Assembly: GCA_030848705.1 (NCBI GenBank)
Contig: CM061245.1
Location: 39,994,711-40,058,710 of the forward strand
Length of the DNA: 64,000 bases
DNA from: Heracleum sosnowskyi
Lineage: Eukaryota; Streptophyta; Magnoliopsida; Apiales; Apiaceae
Reading direction: 5' to 3'
The translations under genes were made by a program, and so were the position numbers. Of this stretch, positions 46,357 through 59,087 are shown in pieces. Below the pieces are notes generated by a model that did no database searches, had not been told where the DNA came from, and saw only the letters and a list, made by a program, of their open reading frames with translations. The stretch's first letter is position 1; each line of letters opens with the position of its first letter.

Positions 46357-46373
46357 ATCTCCCCTAATCTTAT
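46357..46373 (-). promoter_or_regulatory. Polypurine tract of element B
   Basis: On the minus strand GATTAGGGGAGAT directly precedes the 3' LTR. It would prime plus-strand DNA synthesis. Element C has the analogous AATTTGGGGGAGAT at 18379-18392. Confidence 0.8.
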
Positions 46374-46466
46374 AATTTGTAAAATAAAGTATAAATTTCT
46401 AGATTCAATGATGTCAAAAACTTATTTATAAAATGTACAAGTATTTACAATAGCAAACTTATCTTC

Positions 46467-49400
46467 TCAGATACTCTGGTAGAACAAATTCATCTTCAAG
46501 AAGCTTGACAGTAGATTTTCTTCTTTGTCTTCAAGAATCTGAATTAGTCTTTCTTTTAGATCTTTGAGTTCTCCATTCTCTTCATTTATCTGATAGATAG
46601 CTGCTCTTAGATTCTGTATAGAGCTTCTCCCTCTATTTGCACCTCTTCTTGCACCTCTTCTACCTCTGCCTCCTCTACCTCTAGCAGGAGCAGGATTCTT
46701 AAAACTCTCCATCATTTCTCTCCGTTGACTTAGAAATTCTTCATGTGAGAGATCTGGATATTCTTCAGTAGCAGTAGAAAGTGCCTTCCTTGCAAATAAC
46801 TGTTGAACTCTCTTATCAGTGTGATAAAGAGTAACAACATTACCATATCTTGTTTTGAACTTCTGGAATAGATTAGTTGCATCTTCAGGATTATCAATGA
46901 GCACATCTTCATCACCTTCAGGAATTGTAGCAAGTGTTTGTCCATGAATAGGCGTCAGGATTTGATGATTCATCAGGATTTGATCACCTGTCAGGATTTG
47001 TTCTTCCGTCAGGATCTGAAATTGCACCAGTGTCCTTACTGTTCTAATTCCAGAATCAGAAACATGAGTTGACTGCGTTGTTTGACTTTGAGAAGTTTGA
47101 ATTGTAGACTTCATAGTAGCAGCATCAGAGGTTTCTCCTTGTAAAACTTTGTCATCACCATCATTTCCAGTATGATCATCATCATCATTATTTCTCAATA
47201 CTAGATCAGGTGTACATTTTGTCAGACTTACCTTCTCCCCCTTTTTGACATCGGGATTCAAGAGATTTAAAATCAAGGCAAGAGAGGTTTGAATGTCAGT
47301 TACCTTAGAATCAAGAGAATCAATTCTGCTATTGATGGAAGTGTTGGGTTTTATACTAAACTATTCATTTGTAGTATATAAACATTGTCCATTTTATTGA
47401 GAATCTTGATTGCATATTTTTACATTGTCTGTTTATTATATATTGTGGATAATTTAGTATCAAATGGGATAACAGAAGATTAAATTATCAGTGTCTATAT
47501 ATAATATAAAGAAAAGGGTTCACAGTTTAAGTGGAATTAAACAAACCACTGGAATAACTGAAGTATTATTTGGGAATAGTTTATCTTGACTATTAAATAA
47601 TACTTGTATACTTTGTGTATATTGAACAGGATCGAAACATTAGAATTGTTCTTCTATTCTGACAATAAAGAAGAACTAAGATTCTATGATATTATTAATG
47701 CTTAGGTTCTCAATCCAAGTGCAGTGATTGACACTTGTGTGCAATGCACATGTTTTGATTCATATGTGATGTAATTAATTGTTAATTACAATATTATGTA
47801 TTGAGCAATGACATTGCATGCAGAGTGGGATATTAATTACATAAGGAAACCATGTCCTGATAATATTCGGGTTGATGATGTCCTCTTGAAAGCTCATAAA
47901 GATAATTATGCTTTAGTCCTGCAGGCAGATTTGTTCTTGCATAATTATAAGGTTGAGTGGATGATCAAGGATAAAAAGATATTAGTTAAATTAATTATCA
48001 GAAATTAATTTAATTAATGGACATACGATATCTTAAACATGGGGAATTTAATAAGCAAATAATATAGGAGCCGAATTTAATAATAAAATAATTACGGTAT
48101 TAGGAAAGGTAGTGCAAATATTAATTCGTTAGTGGATAGAATTAATATTTAATGACATTGGGTTTGACCCAGAATGTCATTGGGAGGCCCGACCTAATTG
48201 TCCATGATCCCTACTGGAGCCTATATATATTCTTGTTCTCCTAAAACTGAAAACGTTTTTTTTCATAATTCGAGATTAAAACCTAGGGCAGCCGCAAGGA
48301 TCTAGGGTTTTGGGATTTCGAGGCTTTAAGGAGAGGAAACTTTGGGAGATCGAAGGCCACACTTCGCTCGAAGGGAATCAAGGAATTCAGTAGAAGACGT
48401 GGATCTGAACCGTAGCGTTTAAGGTAAAGTTTTCTTTTCGAACTCATAATTAATCATATAGTAAAACGCAGAACAATAATCATACGTTCCAACAAGAAGA
48501 CTGTTCAATAATGACTGACTTAACTTGGGATTCTACTATTCTGAGTTGAAGAGCAGTAGGCACCTTTGTAAAGTTCTGAGAAATATCAGTTCTCACTTTT
48601 TCAGTTGTAGCTTTGACAGAATCAATTTCATGCTTGAGGCTTTTGGATAAAAGAGTTGTAGCCTTCAAATGATTCTACATATCTTCATTCTCAATCAACT
48701 TAGCAGCATAATAAGCATGGTCCAAAGCATAAGAATAACTGACAGAGTCATCAGACCTGTACCATTCATTGTCCCATTGATGCAATCTCAGCTGCTCAGC
48801 AGGATTAATCTCAGAAGGACCAGAAAAGTCTTGTCTAAAGTCTTTTCCACTAGAAGCCTTGCCAGCCATGTATGTGCTTGAAGAACCAAAGTTAGTTCCA
48901 AGACTAGATTTAAGAGCTGTAGCAAGCTGATCCTTTCTTCATTATCATCATCACTATCATCAGCATCAGAATCATTAGCTTTATCAGGATCAGGAATAAC
49001 AATACCTTTAAGTGTATCCTGTGATTCTGTGATAGGAACTGTCATTGGTCTTGAGCTTAGTGGCTGTATCAGGATTGGCTCAGCATCAGGAGCACCACTA
49101 GCATCAGGAGCAACACTGTCAGGATTTGATAGGCTTGCATCAGTATTTTCTACTAATGGTTCTTGTGTAGCATGAGGTTCAGAAGCTGCTTCAACACGTA
49201 GAGTTGGAGGTTCTTGTGTGCTTCCCTCAGTGACAGTGTCCTCGACCAATCTTTCACCAGAAACTGTAGCTGTTTTACCTGCATCCTCACTTTGAGAGGA
49301 TGGTTCTTGTGTGGCTGGAATGCAAATGTCTTAATTCTCCCTTTGAGAAAATGGTTCTTGTGGGACCATTCCATCAGCTATGCCTTCACTCACACTTTAA

Positions 49401-51032
49401 GTAAGTGGTTCTTGTGGGGCAGGATCTTCAACAGCTGTTGAACCACTTTGAGGTTCAAGTTCTTGTGGGCTTGATCCTTTCAGTTTCTTCAATCTCTGAA
49501 AGACTATCTCTTCTGCTTTCCTTTTATTTTCCATGGGATGTATAAACACAAATTTGGAAGCAGCAGCGCCAAGCTTCTCCCATGATATATCAACATGTCT
49601 TTTTGTTGGAGAGTCTTTAGTTGGAGAGTCTGAAATAGAGACAACTTTACTTTGAGTATCATCAGGATTACCAACGTCAGGATTTGCTAGAGCATCCGGA
49701 TTTGAATGCTCATCAGAATTTGATGTGTCATGTCCATCAGTAACCTGTGACTTCAAAGGAATATGATACTTGCTTTTAGATAATTTCCTTTTCTTTTGTG
49801 GCTTAGAAGATTGTACCACAGCTTCAATAGCAGCATCCGCAACTTCCTTGATTATCTTGAACTTAGAGGATATAGGCATATCATCCTCATAATCACTTTC
49901 ATCTCTCAATACTAACTTTCTTTTCACTGTAACACCCTCAACAACCTTATCAGGAACAACCTTGGCATCTTTCTTCACCAGGACCCCTTGTACACCCCCT
50001 TGTAACTTCTTTTGGGTGAGTGGTGTAGAGGAAAAATCCTTTGAACCTGATTGCCTTCCAGACACATCAGTTCTAGCTGATTTCTTAGTTTTTACAACTA
50101 AAGTCTTTTGGGAGACAATAGAGGTGGCTGTTGACTGTTTAGAGTGTTTGGGTTGGATGTTTGGGTCAGGAACAAGGTGTGATTGGCCTTGCCCCGTAGC
50201 ATCAGAAACTGATCCATATTGAGTAGGCATTTTCTCTTTCAAGAAAAGTCTGACCTCATGAGGAATATAGGCATTGCCTGAAAAATCATTTGCCTTATCA
50301 CTGTTGACTAAGGACTTCAAATTATTTTCTGTAATTCTACAAATAGGTAGAATCACATCATCCTCAAAAATAGCACCAGGACACAAGTGATTAAAAATTA
50401 ACTGAAAAAATCTAAGAAAGAAAACATAACCTAACTTATCTGACTTCCTATCACTTAAAGCTTTTAAGATAAAAGACCCATAATCAAACACTGTAGAATG
50501 GATAAGAGAGTACCCAATTTTGAGAGATCCTGATGGAAGAGCATCAAAATTTGATGTCTTGTTCAGGAAACAGCGGCTGATTGAATCAAAGAAGAAATTC
50601 CATTCCTTCTTAAGGTTTGTCCTGAAGAGGTTGCCATACCTCTTTACTTCTCCATTATAGCCAAGCTTTGCAACAAACTCAAAGAGAGTAGATTCTGTAA
50701 TCACATCAGGAACACTATCACCCAGAATTGGCAAATGCAATGCCTCTTCAATAACAACATGTGTGACATTATAAGTAACACCATTGAACTCAAAATTCAT
50801 CAATAATGTCCCTGACAGCCCTTTTCCAAACACAGCTGAGTTCCATACCTGCATCACAGACTTAAAAGATACACGTTAGAGCAAACTTCAATGGACTTGA
50901 AGCTAGAAAATCCTGGATTATGTGAAACTCAGTGGGCAAATCCTGATGAGATAGAACGGCTACAAAATTATTAGTGGCAAAAGTAACACCACTAATTACA
51001 GTCTGTTTATTCATGAATGATGAAGATGCCAT
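46467..51032 (-). pseudogene. Element B 3' ORF, interrupted by stops and a solo LTR
   Basis: The ATG at 51032 gives MASSSFMNKQTVISGVTFAT, then a helical domain (VWNSAVFGKGLSG, VVIEEALHLPILGD, LKKEWNFFFDSISR, FQLIFNHLCPGAIF). A Lys/Ser-rich region with KKRKLSKSK follows, then Asn-Pro-Asp and Gln-Glu-Pro repeats and a C-terminal coiled-coil part, ending at 46467. Breaks are a frame change near 50872, TAA at 49397 and near 49330, a frame change near 48900, TAG near 48671, and the solo LTR at 47342-48494. The N-terminal domain resembles that of the element A 3' ORF and of the putative plant transposon protein family. Its function is unknown. Because it lies between pol and PPT it is the Sirevirus env-position ORF. 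Confidence 0.75.
47342..48494 (+). mobile_element. Solo LTR inserted in element B
   Basis: The unit starts TGTTGGGTTTTATACTAA and ends CGTTCCAACA, with inverted TGTTGG/CCAACA termini. It is flanked by GGAAG (47337) and AGAAG (48495), a 5-bp duplication with one mismatch. It splits the element B 3' ORF between EQSS and SINSRIDS. A TATA-like CCTATATATATTC at about 48222 suggests plus-strand transcription. It is unrelated to the LTRs of A, B and C. No internal region or PBS is left, as expected after LTR-LTR recombination. Confidence 0.75.
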
Positions 51033-51536
51033 TGATATTTTGTAAAAACTTGAGAATTGAGATTGAAAAATTAGGGTTCTTGAGCACACAGAGAGAGAAA
51101 GAAGATGAAAAATTGATGATAAGAGAGTAAACGGTAATTTAGAAAATCAAATTTATTTTGTTAAAACAAAATATTACTCCCAGTGACAGGTGGCATGCTG
51201 TGATTAGTGCACAAATAATTAGTGGACAAATTACGTGCGTAATTAAACATAACTGCACCGTTTTTTATGTGTATCTATATGTATATATCTATCAGTGTGA
51301 CACACGCGCGCATACAGTTGTCCAACTAAAACTCAAACGTTTCCCATCAGTAACTGACGCAAAATCAGGCACAAATTAAGCAATGAAATACTGACCTGTA
51401 CATCAGGATTGACCGGTTGACTTCCTGTCAGGATTGTGTCCTATCAGGATTTGATCAAAATTACATACCTTGTAGAATGACCATCAGGATTTGATAGTCA
51501 TCAGGATTTCCTCTCTGTAGCTTTTCTCAGAAATTC

Positions 51537-54500
51537 TCAAAATTCATCATTCCAAGTTCATTCACCAATTTATTGAAAGGAGCTTCAGGCAGTGGTTGGT
51601 GAATATATCAGCTAGTTGTCGATCAGTAGGAACAAAATGAAGTTTAATTGTTCCCTCCAGAACCTGTTCTCTTATGAAGTGATATCTAATACTGATGTGT
51701 TTAGTAAGAGAATGCTGAACTGGATTTCCTGTCATTGCAATAGCACTTTGGTTATCACAATAAATAGGGATTTTTGAATATGACAGGCCATAATCTAACA
51801 ACTGATTTCTCATCCACATTATCTGAGCACAACAACTTCTTGCAGCAATGTACTCAGCTTCTGCAGTTGAAGTAGAGATAGACTTTTGCTTTTTACTGAA
51901 CCATGAAACTAGTCTACCACCCAAAAAATGACAACTTCCTGAAGTACTTTTCCTGTCTATCTTACATCCTGCAAAATCAGCATCTGAATAACCACACGGC
52001 CCAAAATCTGATTCCCTTGCATACCAAAGGCCAAGTGAATGAGTGCCTTTGAGATATCTAAAAATTCTTTTGACTGCAATCATATGAGGTTCCCTAGGTT
52101 TTGCTTGAAATCTTGCACACAGACAGGTTGCAAACATGATATCTGGTCTACTTGCAGTGAGATATAATAAAGAGCCAATCATCCCTCTGTAGTGAGTTAC
52201 ATCTACCTCAGTACCTTGATCAGGATCAAGTTTGGTAGCTGTAGCAATAGGAGTACTTGCAGTAACACAATCTTGCATGTTAAACCTCTTCAATAAATTC
52301 CTTGTATACTTTGACTGATTGATAAAAATACCATCATCAGTCTGTTTAACTTGAAGACCAAGAAAGTAACTCATTTCTCCTATCATGCTCATTTGATATC
52401 TTGACTGCATAAGCTTAGAAAACTTTTCACACAGCTTATTGTTTGTTGACCCAAAAATGATATCATCAACATAAATCTGAACTAAAAGCAAATCCTTACC
52501 ATGATTCAAATAAAACAGAGTTTTATCAATATTACCTCTTTTGAATCCACTTTCCAGTAAGAATTGAGCTAAAGTTTCATACCATGCTCTTGGAGCTTGC
52601 TTTAGTCCATAAAGTGCCTTATCCAATCTGTACACATGATTTGGATACTTTGGATCAATGAAACCAGGAGGTTGTTCAACATAGACATCTTCCTCCAGTT
52701 CACCATTTAAGAAAGCACTTTTAACATCCATTTGGAAAACCTTGAATTTCTTGTGAGCTGCATAAGCCAGAAAGATCCTGATGGCTTCTAACCTTGCAAC
52801 AGGAGCAAAAGTATCATCATAATCAATTCCTTCTTATTGAGAATACCCCTTTGCAACTAGCCTTGCTTTGTTCCTGATTATTACACCATCTGAATCAGTC
52901 TTATTCTTGAAACTCCATTTTGTGCCAACAATTGACCTATTCTTTGGTCTTGGTACAAGTTTCCAGACTTCATTCCTTTCAAATTCATTCAATTCTTCTT
53001 GCATTGCAGTAACCCAATCAGCATCCTTAAGTGCATCTTCAACTTTCTTAGGCTCCTCCTTGGATAGAAAGTTGTGATATAGACATTCATTCTGAGTTGC
53101 ACTTCTTGTTTTAACACCTACATCAGGATCTCCAATTATTAAATCAGGAGTATGATCTCTTGTCCATTTCCTTGATGGTGGTAAATTATTCCTTGAATTA
53201 GATGCTCCCCCTGGATTGGTGTTATCTTGATTATCAGGATTGTCACTTGAATCAGTATCTGAAGAATTTTGTCCTGATGAGTGAGTAATATCAGTATCAG
53301 TAACAGTTTGTTGTTGCTCCCCCTTAACATGTGAACTGTCAGTAGTATCATCAGTAGTACCATCAGTAGCACCATCAGTATTTGGCGAGTCATCAGGATT
53401 TGATGGATCATCAGGATTTGGTGACCCATCAGTATCTGATGGTGTATCAGTATCTGATTCCATTTCTTCAGGTTCCTTGGTAGCTTTATTTTCAAAAATC
53501 AATCTATCATGAGAGTCTTCATCAATTCCTGTTATCTTCTTATCATTAAAAGATACATGTATTGACTCCATGACAATCCTTGTTCTCAAATTGAAAACTC
53601 TAAAGGCTCTTGATGTAGGATATCCAATGAAAATTCCCTCATCAACCTTTGTTTCAAATTTCCCTAGCTGTTCAGGATGAGTTCTGAGAACAAAACATTT
53701 ACAGCAAAACACATGTAGATGCTTCAAACTAGGTTTCTTCTCCTTGAGCATTTGATAGGGAGTTACACCATGTCTATTTATCAATGTGAGATTTTGTGTA
53801 TAGCATGCTATGTTGACTGCTTCTGCCCAGAAATATGTAGGCAATTTAGCTTCTTCCAACATAGTTCTGCCAGCTTCAATAAGAGTTCTATTTTTCCTTT
53901 CTACTACTCCATTTTGCTGGGGTGTGCCAGGAGCAGAGAATTGTTGAATAATTCCTTTGTATTTGCAGAACTCTTCCATCTTTGAATTCTTGAATTCAGT
54001 ACCATTATCACTTCTCAGAATCTTGACTTTATACTTTGTGCCTATCTCAATCATTCTCACATGATCCAACAGTATTTCAGGAGTCTCATCTTTTCTATGC
54101 AAAAAATACACCCAGGTGAATCTAGAGTATTCATCAACAATTACAAGAGTGTACCTTTTCTTACTGATGGACATTATATTGACTGGTCCAAATAGATCAA
54201 GATGTAACATGTGATATGGTTCACCAATAGAGGATTCAGATTTACTCTTGAATGATGTCCTTCTCTTTTTAGCTTTTTGACATGCATCACAGAGTCCATC
54301 AGGAGTATACAAAGCTTTAGGCAATCCTCTAACCAAATCTTTCTTAACCAACTCATTGATATTGCTGAAGTTGAGATGAGACAGCTTCGTGTGCCAATTC
54401 CAACTTTCATCTACTGATGCTTTACTGATGAGACAAGTAGGAGAGCCATCAGTATTTGATTGAATGTTGGCTTCATAAATGTTACCATGCCTGTAGCCAA

Positions 54501-54816
54501 TGAGTGCAACCTTTCCTGATGCTTTGCTGACTACTTCACAATGAGTGGAATAAAAGTTGACATGATAACCTTTGTCAGTGATTTGACTAATACTCAACAG
54601 GTTGTGTTTTAGTCCTTTCACTAGATCTACTTTTTCAATGATGACATTTCCAATGATTATATTTCCATATCCCAAAGTTTGTCCAATGTTGCCATCTCCA
54701 TAAGACACAGTTGGGCCAGCTTTTTCCTCATATTCTGATAACAGGGCTTTGTTTCCAGTCATGTGCACAGAACATCCACTGTCCATGACTAACGCATTTT
54801 TCCTTTTTCCCTGCAA
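51537..54816 (-). pseudogene. pol: Element B pol, nearly intact: one nonsense codon and one 1-bp deletion
   Basis: The protein contains protease MDSGCSVHMTG, the integrase zinc region (WHTKLSHLNF ... CDAC), and integrase core motifs LHLDLFGPV, RSDNGTEF and NGVVERKNR. Reverse transcriptase begins around NEVWKLVPRP and has YVDDIIFG. RNase H has SDADFAGCKIDRKSTSG and DNQSAI. TAA at 52834-52836, in the RT just after KGYSQ, is the only stop in the long frame, and the frame resumes in phase. Near 51596 one base is missing inside the RNase H tail (ADIFT), after which the correct frame would run to the stop at 51537. The protease frame opens right after TGA TTG CAG. No ATG is present there, so pol needs recoding or splicing. 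Confidence 0.92.
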
Positions 54817-54893
54817 TCAGAATAACAATACACTAGTTAGAATATTTAGGAACCCACACTTATTGGGTTCCTTTTCCATGCATTTTACTAAAT

Positions 54894-57143
54894 TTAAGCA
54901 GTAGAAGACTTTTTGACTTTAGCAATCCTGACAAAATAAAATTCATCAGGATTTGCTTTGTCAGTATCAGTATTAACAGATGCATGCTTCACCTTGACAT
55001 TCTTAATGATACCAGAATTTGCACTTTTATTAAACTTTGGTAATGGATCATAAAAGTTATAGTACAAACTATGATATTCTTCACAAGTATAAATAGAATG
55101 CCATTTACTACCACAATGAAAACAGGACTTCTGTGGTTTATAAAATATCGATCTACTCCTAACATCAGACTTAGGAATTTCAGTAACTTTCTTTTTACTC
55201 TTCCTGCAATCAATAGCAAGATGATTAGAATTTCCATAGTTAAAGCAGCATTTTCTAGGTGCATTTGGGATAAACCTATAGTTATTCTCTTTATTAATCC
55301 CAACTTTACCATTCCTGTTTCTCTTGACAGTAGGTAGATTTTGTTTACCAATTGCCTCACTAACTTTTTCCCTAAGTTGTTTCTATGACAATAAACCTAT
55401 ATTTTTCTTTTCAGTTTTCTTGACAGGTTTAGATTTCATATAAGAGATAGAGTTATTAGAAGTAGATCCCTTTTCAAAAGTAGAATTGGGATCATTACCA
55501 AATACAAATTTAACAGGCTTAATCTTTGATTTGGCCTTGTCTATAACATGTCTATAGGTCATTGGACTTACTATCTCATCTATTACAACTTTCTTTTTCA
55601 ATTTCTTATCCTCATCTGACTTATAACCTAGACATTCTTTCCAATTCTTAGAAGTATTTATTTCATGAAATTTCCTTCCAGAATCTGTCCAGGTTCTGAT
55701 TTTTTCTTTAGCATCCTCAAGTTCTTTTTCAAGAGCAGTACATTTAAATTTCATCTCTAAATACATGTGTTTAGCATTATCACATTCTATCTGTACTTTT
55801 TGCATAAAAGAGAATTCAGTTTCTAGATGTTCATTCCTTTTTCTAAGTTCAGACATCTCAGATAAGATCCTAGTATTCTCGGTAGTTTGACTTCTAAAGC
55901 TAATATGCAATGACTTTAGAAAACGTCTTAACTCAGAAGTATTATCAGTATCAAAATCAAAGATAGTATTTGGTACCTTATCATCAGGAACATCAGTTTC
56001 ATCAGTATTGGCCATTAGGGCATAGTTGACCACCTCGGTGTCAGATTCTGAGGAAGAGTCCATCCAATCCTTGCTTGAAGTGATGAGTGCTTTAGCCTTC
56101 TTGCACTCAGTTGCAAAGTGCCCCATTCCATTACACTTGTAGCATCTAACCTTTGACTTGTCAAATTTGCCACTATTGCTGTCCTTTTTGTTGTACTTGT
56201 CTTTGTCAGCTTTGAAGGTCTTTTTCTGGAAGTTGCCTTGTCTTCTAGCCTTCTTGAACTTCATCTTTTTGAAGCCTCTGACTATCATAGCAACCATCTC
56301 TTCCATGTCCGAGTCAGAAGAATCATCATCAGTATTGGCATCAGGATTGCCATCAGTATCTGATGATGAGTCATCAGGATTTGACTCGACTATTCTTGTT
56401 TTCCTTCTAGAGACCTCCACAGCTTTTCTTTTTGATTTAGCCTCAACATTCAAGGCAATAGACTTTGCCTTGCTGCTTTTCTTATTCTTCCTTTGTTGAA
56501 CCTCAAGATCATAGGTTCTCAGCATCCCATATACTTCATCAAGAGACACAGTGTTTAGATCATACTGATTCCTAATGATTGATGTTTGTGTATCCCATTC
56601 TTCTGGTAAAGCTCTCAGAAACTTGGTATTAGAATCTTTAGATATATACTCTTTGCCTACTAAAGATAGATTGTTCAAGAGTGTCAGGAATCTATCATAC
56701 ATGTCAGCAAGACTCTCATCAGGTCTTGCATCAAATTGTTCATACTCTTGAATAAGTAGAGCCCTTCTGTTTTTCTTGACAGATGCAGATCCTTGGTATT
56801 GAGTTTCCAAAATATCCCAAATTTCTTTTGCAGATTTGCATGCAATCACTCTATTAGACATGACAACATCAAGGCTGTTCTGAAGGATATTCTTTATCTT
56901 TGCATCTCTGAGAACGTCAGCTTTCTCTTCAGGAGTCCATTCACTTTTTACCTTGACCACGTAGTGTTCATGTACAGTGTCTGTTTGTGCAACTATTCTC
57001 GTAGGAATATATGGTCCATCACGTATCATGTCCAAATAGTCAGGATCCATAGCCTCCAGGTACATCAGCATCTTTACCTTCCATGTTGGATATTCAGTTT
57101 TCTTCAGGATGGGAATTTTCATGCTTTCATACTTTGTCGACAT
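54894..57143 (-). pseudogene. gag: Element B gag, one in-frame TAG
   Basis: I chose the ATG at 57143 (MSTKYESMKIPILKK). The upstream open codons run into the LTR. The capsid region has YPTWKVKMLMYLEAMD near the start and LETQYQGSASVKKNRRALL in the middle. An Asp/Ser-rich spacer follows, then a CCHC knuckle CYKCNGMGHFATEC (about residue 340). Further on are a degenerate knuckle CFNYGNSNHLAIDC (second Cys replaced by Tyr) and a full one CFHCGSKWHSIYTC. The frame runs 749 codons with one stop, TAG at 55383-55385, between the first and second knuckle groups. Several knuckles fit Sirevirus gag. The upstream half alone could still make capsid. Confidence 0.88.
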
Positions 57144-57178
57144 CTTAGAACGTATCTGATTCAAATTCAAATCAGTTT

Positions 57179-57190
57179 GCTCTGATACCA
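57179..57190 (-). promoter_or_regulatory. Primer-binding site of element B
   Basis: On the minus strand it reads TGGTATCAGAGC, two bases inside the 5' LTR. It is identical to that of element A and complementary to initiator-Met tRNA. Confidence 0.9.
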
Positions 57191-57192
57191 AT

Positions 57193-57763
57193 TGTTGCCC
57201 AGTAAATAACAATTGTAGAAGGGGGGTTGAATACAATTGTATAAGATTCTCGACTTAATAAAATATAGATCACAAATATGAAAGAATAATAACAGCTTTA
57301 TTAAATCTGATATAAAACTGTTACAAACTCTCTCAAGAAATTCTGATGTTCTTGAGAGCTTCTAGGTTACAAAATACTCGTGTATGCAATTGATCTCACA
57401 CAAAGATCAAAACCTAAACTGTGTTTATATACTACACAGCTTCTCTATCGATTACAAGATAAGTCCAAATCAATTACAAACATTATTGAAACATATCCTA
57501 ACCGACAGCTTCATTCCTATAAATAAGGAACCGACAAAATAAACTTCCTTCTTTAACTAGACTCATAAACCAACTCGAAATAGAAATCATGATCAGCTTC
57601 CAGTCCTGATGATCAATCCTGATCACAGTCCTGATATAGAAATCCCGATGACAATCCTGATATTGACGCTTGTGCAATACTGATGATCATGCAATACTGA
57701 TGACGTTAGCAATCCTGATCAGTTGAGTCTAGATCTTGACGATCATTGAATCCTGATCTAACA
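57193..57763 (-). mobile_element. 5' LTR of element B
   Basis: It is a near-identical partner of the LTR at 45787. The same TG...CA ends and clustered CCTGAT motifs (57580-57755) are present. It drives minus-strand transcription in the intact element. The promoter position was not resolved. Confidence 0.92.
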
Positions 57764-58742
57764 AAACCGTTACTTATTTATTTTAAAATCTATTTAAATA
57801 CTTTTAATTATTTAAAAATATTTAACACGCCTACTTTTTTTTAATAAATGCAATTAATTAAATATAAAATATAAATAATAAAATTAACAATTATTAAAAA
57901 CAATTCGTACATCACACGGGTTTTAAGCTATATTATTAAAGACGAAACATTAAAAGTTTGGTAGTCGGACGAAAGGACGGTCGGTATTTAGTGATTTTAC
58001 TTAATTATCCTTACATATATTTTTTTAAAAACTATCACTAAATAATAACCTTATTTATAACCAATTACCTTTTCAGCTAAAATACATTATTTTTTATTTT
58101 TTTTAACAAAATCATCTCCTTTTTAAAAAAAACACGGGCGATTATCTTTTTTAACAAAAACATGTTACTCTTTCTATTTTTCCTTACTAAAATCCCTCAA
58201 TTTCCAAAAATATCACGAGCAAACCCTGACTTATTTATTTTAAAATCTATTTTAATAATTTTAATTATGAGTACTTTTTCAGCTGAAACGTGTTACTTTT
58301 TCTATTTTTTCATTTTCTAAAGAAATTATTATTAAATAATAACATTTTTATAACCAAATACCTTTTCAGCTAAAATGCATTACCTTTTTTTCTAACAAAA
58401 GCCTCTCTTTTTCTAAAAAAATCACGGGCAATTTACCTTTTTCAACTAAAACATGTTACTCTTTCTATTTTTCCTTACTAAAACCCCTCATTTTCCAAAA
58501 ATATCTCGGACAAATCCTTACTTATTTATTTTGAAACCTATTTAAATACTTTTAATTACGAGCACTTATCTTTTCAGCTAAAACATGTTACTTTTTCTAT
58601 TTTTCCTTACTAAGACCCTCCTTTTCCAAAAATATCACGGGTAAACAGTTATTAATTTATTTTAAAATCTATTTTAATACTTTTAATTATTTAAAAAAGT
58701 TTAACACGCCTACTTATTTTTTTTAGCAAATGCAAATTAATA

Positions 58743-59012
58743 CTTCCCCCGTTCCCCTCAATCCTTTACATTGAGGTTGGGCACGGAGGTTAAGAAAAAA
58801 GTGTAATTTAGTGAAGAAAAGTAAGAAAAGTGAGTAAAGTGGTGGGATCAATCAATATTTAATGTATAAAGTGGGGATAATGGGTGAAAGTAGTGGATGT
58901 AGTTAATTTTTATATTATAAAACTTTACTATTTTAGTAATCTTTTGGAATGTAAAGAATTGAGAGAAATATCTAAAAAGGAAAATGTAAAGAAATGAGAG
59001 AGACAGAAAGAG
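58743..59012. mobile_element. Stowaway-like MITE (diverged)
   Basis: The left end CTTCCCCCGTTCCCCTCAAT and the right end, reverse complemented, CTCTTTCTGTCTCTCTCAT are followed on both sides by CTTTACATT. TA duplicates flank it (58741-58742 and 59013-59014). It is 270 bp and non-coding, inserted near the 3' end of the Helitron tract. Confidence 0.6.
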
Positions 59013-59087
59013 TAGAATATTAAAACATAAATAATAAAAGTAATAATTATTAACAACAATCTGTGCATCGCACGGGTTTTAAGCTAG

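Larger units (their letters stand above)
45787..57763 (-). mobile_element. Full-length Sirevirus-like Ty1/copia element B, TSD AAACC
   Basis: Two LTRs of 570 and 571 bp bound an 11,977-bp element. AAACC lies directly outside both ends (45782-45786 and 57764-57768). On the minus strand the order is 5' LTR, initiator-Met PBS, gag, pol, a large extra 3' ORF, PPT, 3' LTR. Size, zinc-knuckle-rich gag and the extra 3' ORF fit Sireviruses. The only large later insertion is a solo LTR at 47342-48494. By eye the LTRs differ at about 12 sites plus one indel. Confidence 0.92.
44749..59087 (+). mobile_element. Composite Helitron tract hosting element B
   Basis: TCTATACTATTATATTAAAT at 44749 (after A) is a Helitron-like 5' start. 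A second start-like TCTATACTATATTATTAAAG is at 45354. On the far side, a hairpin-like ACATCACACGGGTTTTAAGCTA occurs near 57913. The final 3' end TGTGCATCGCACGGGTTTTA then CTAG is at 59084-59087, followed by T. The tract therefore holds at least two related Helitrons in series, with the 12-kb retrotransposon inserted in one of them. TTTTTCTATTTTTCCTTACTAAAA modules recur throughout. No coding capacity is seen. Confidence 0.55.
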
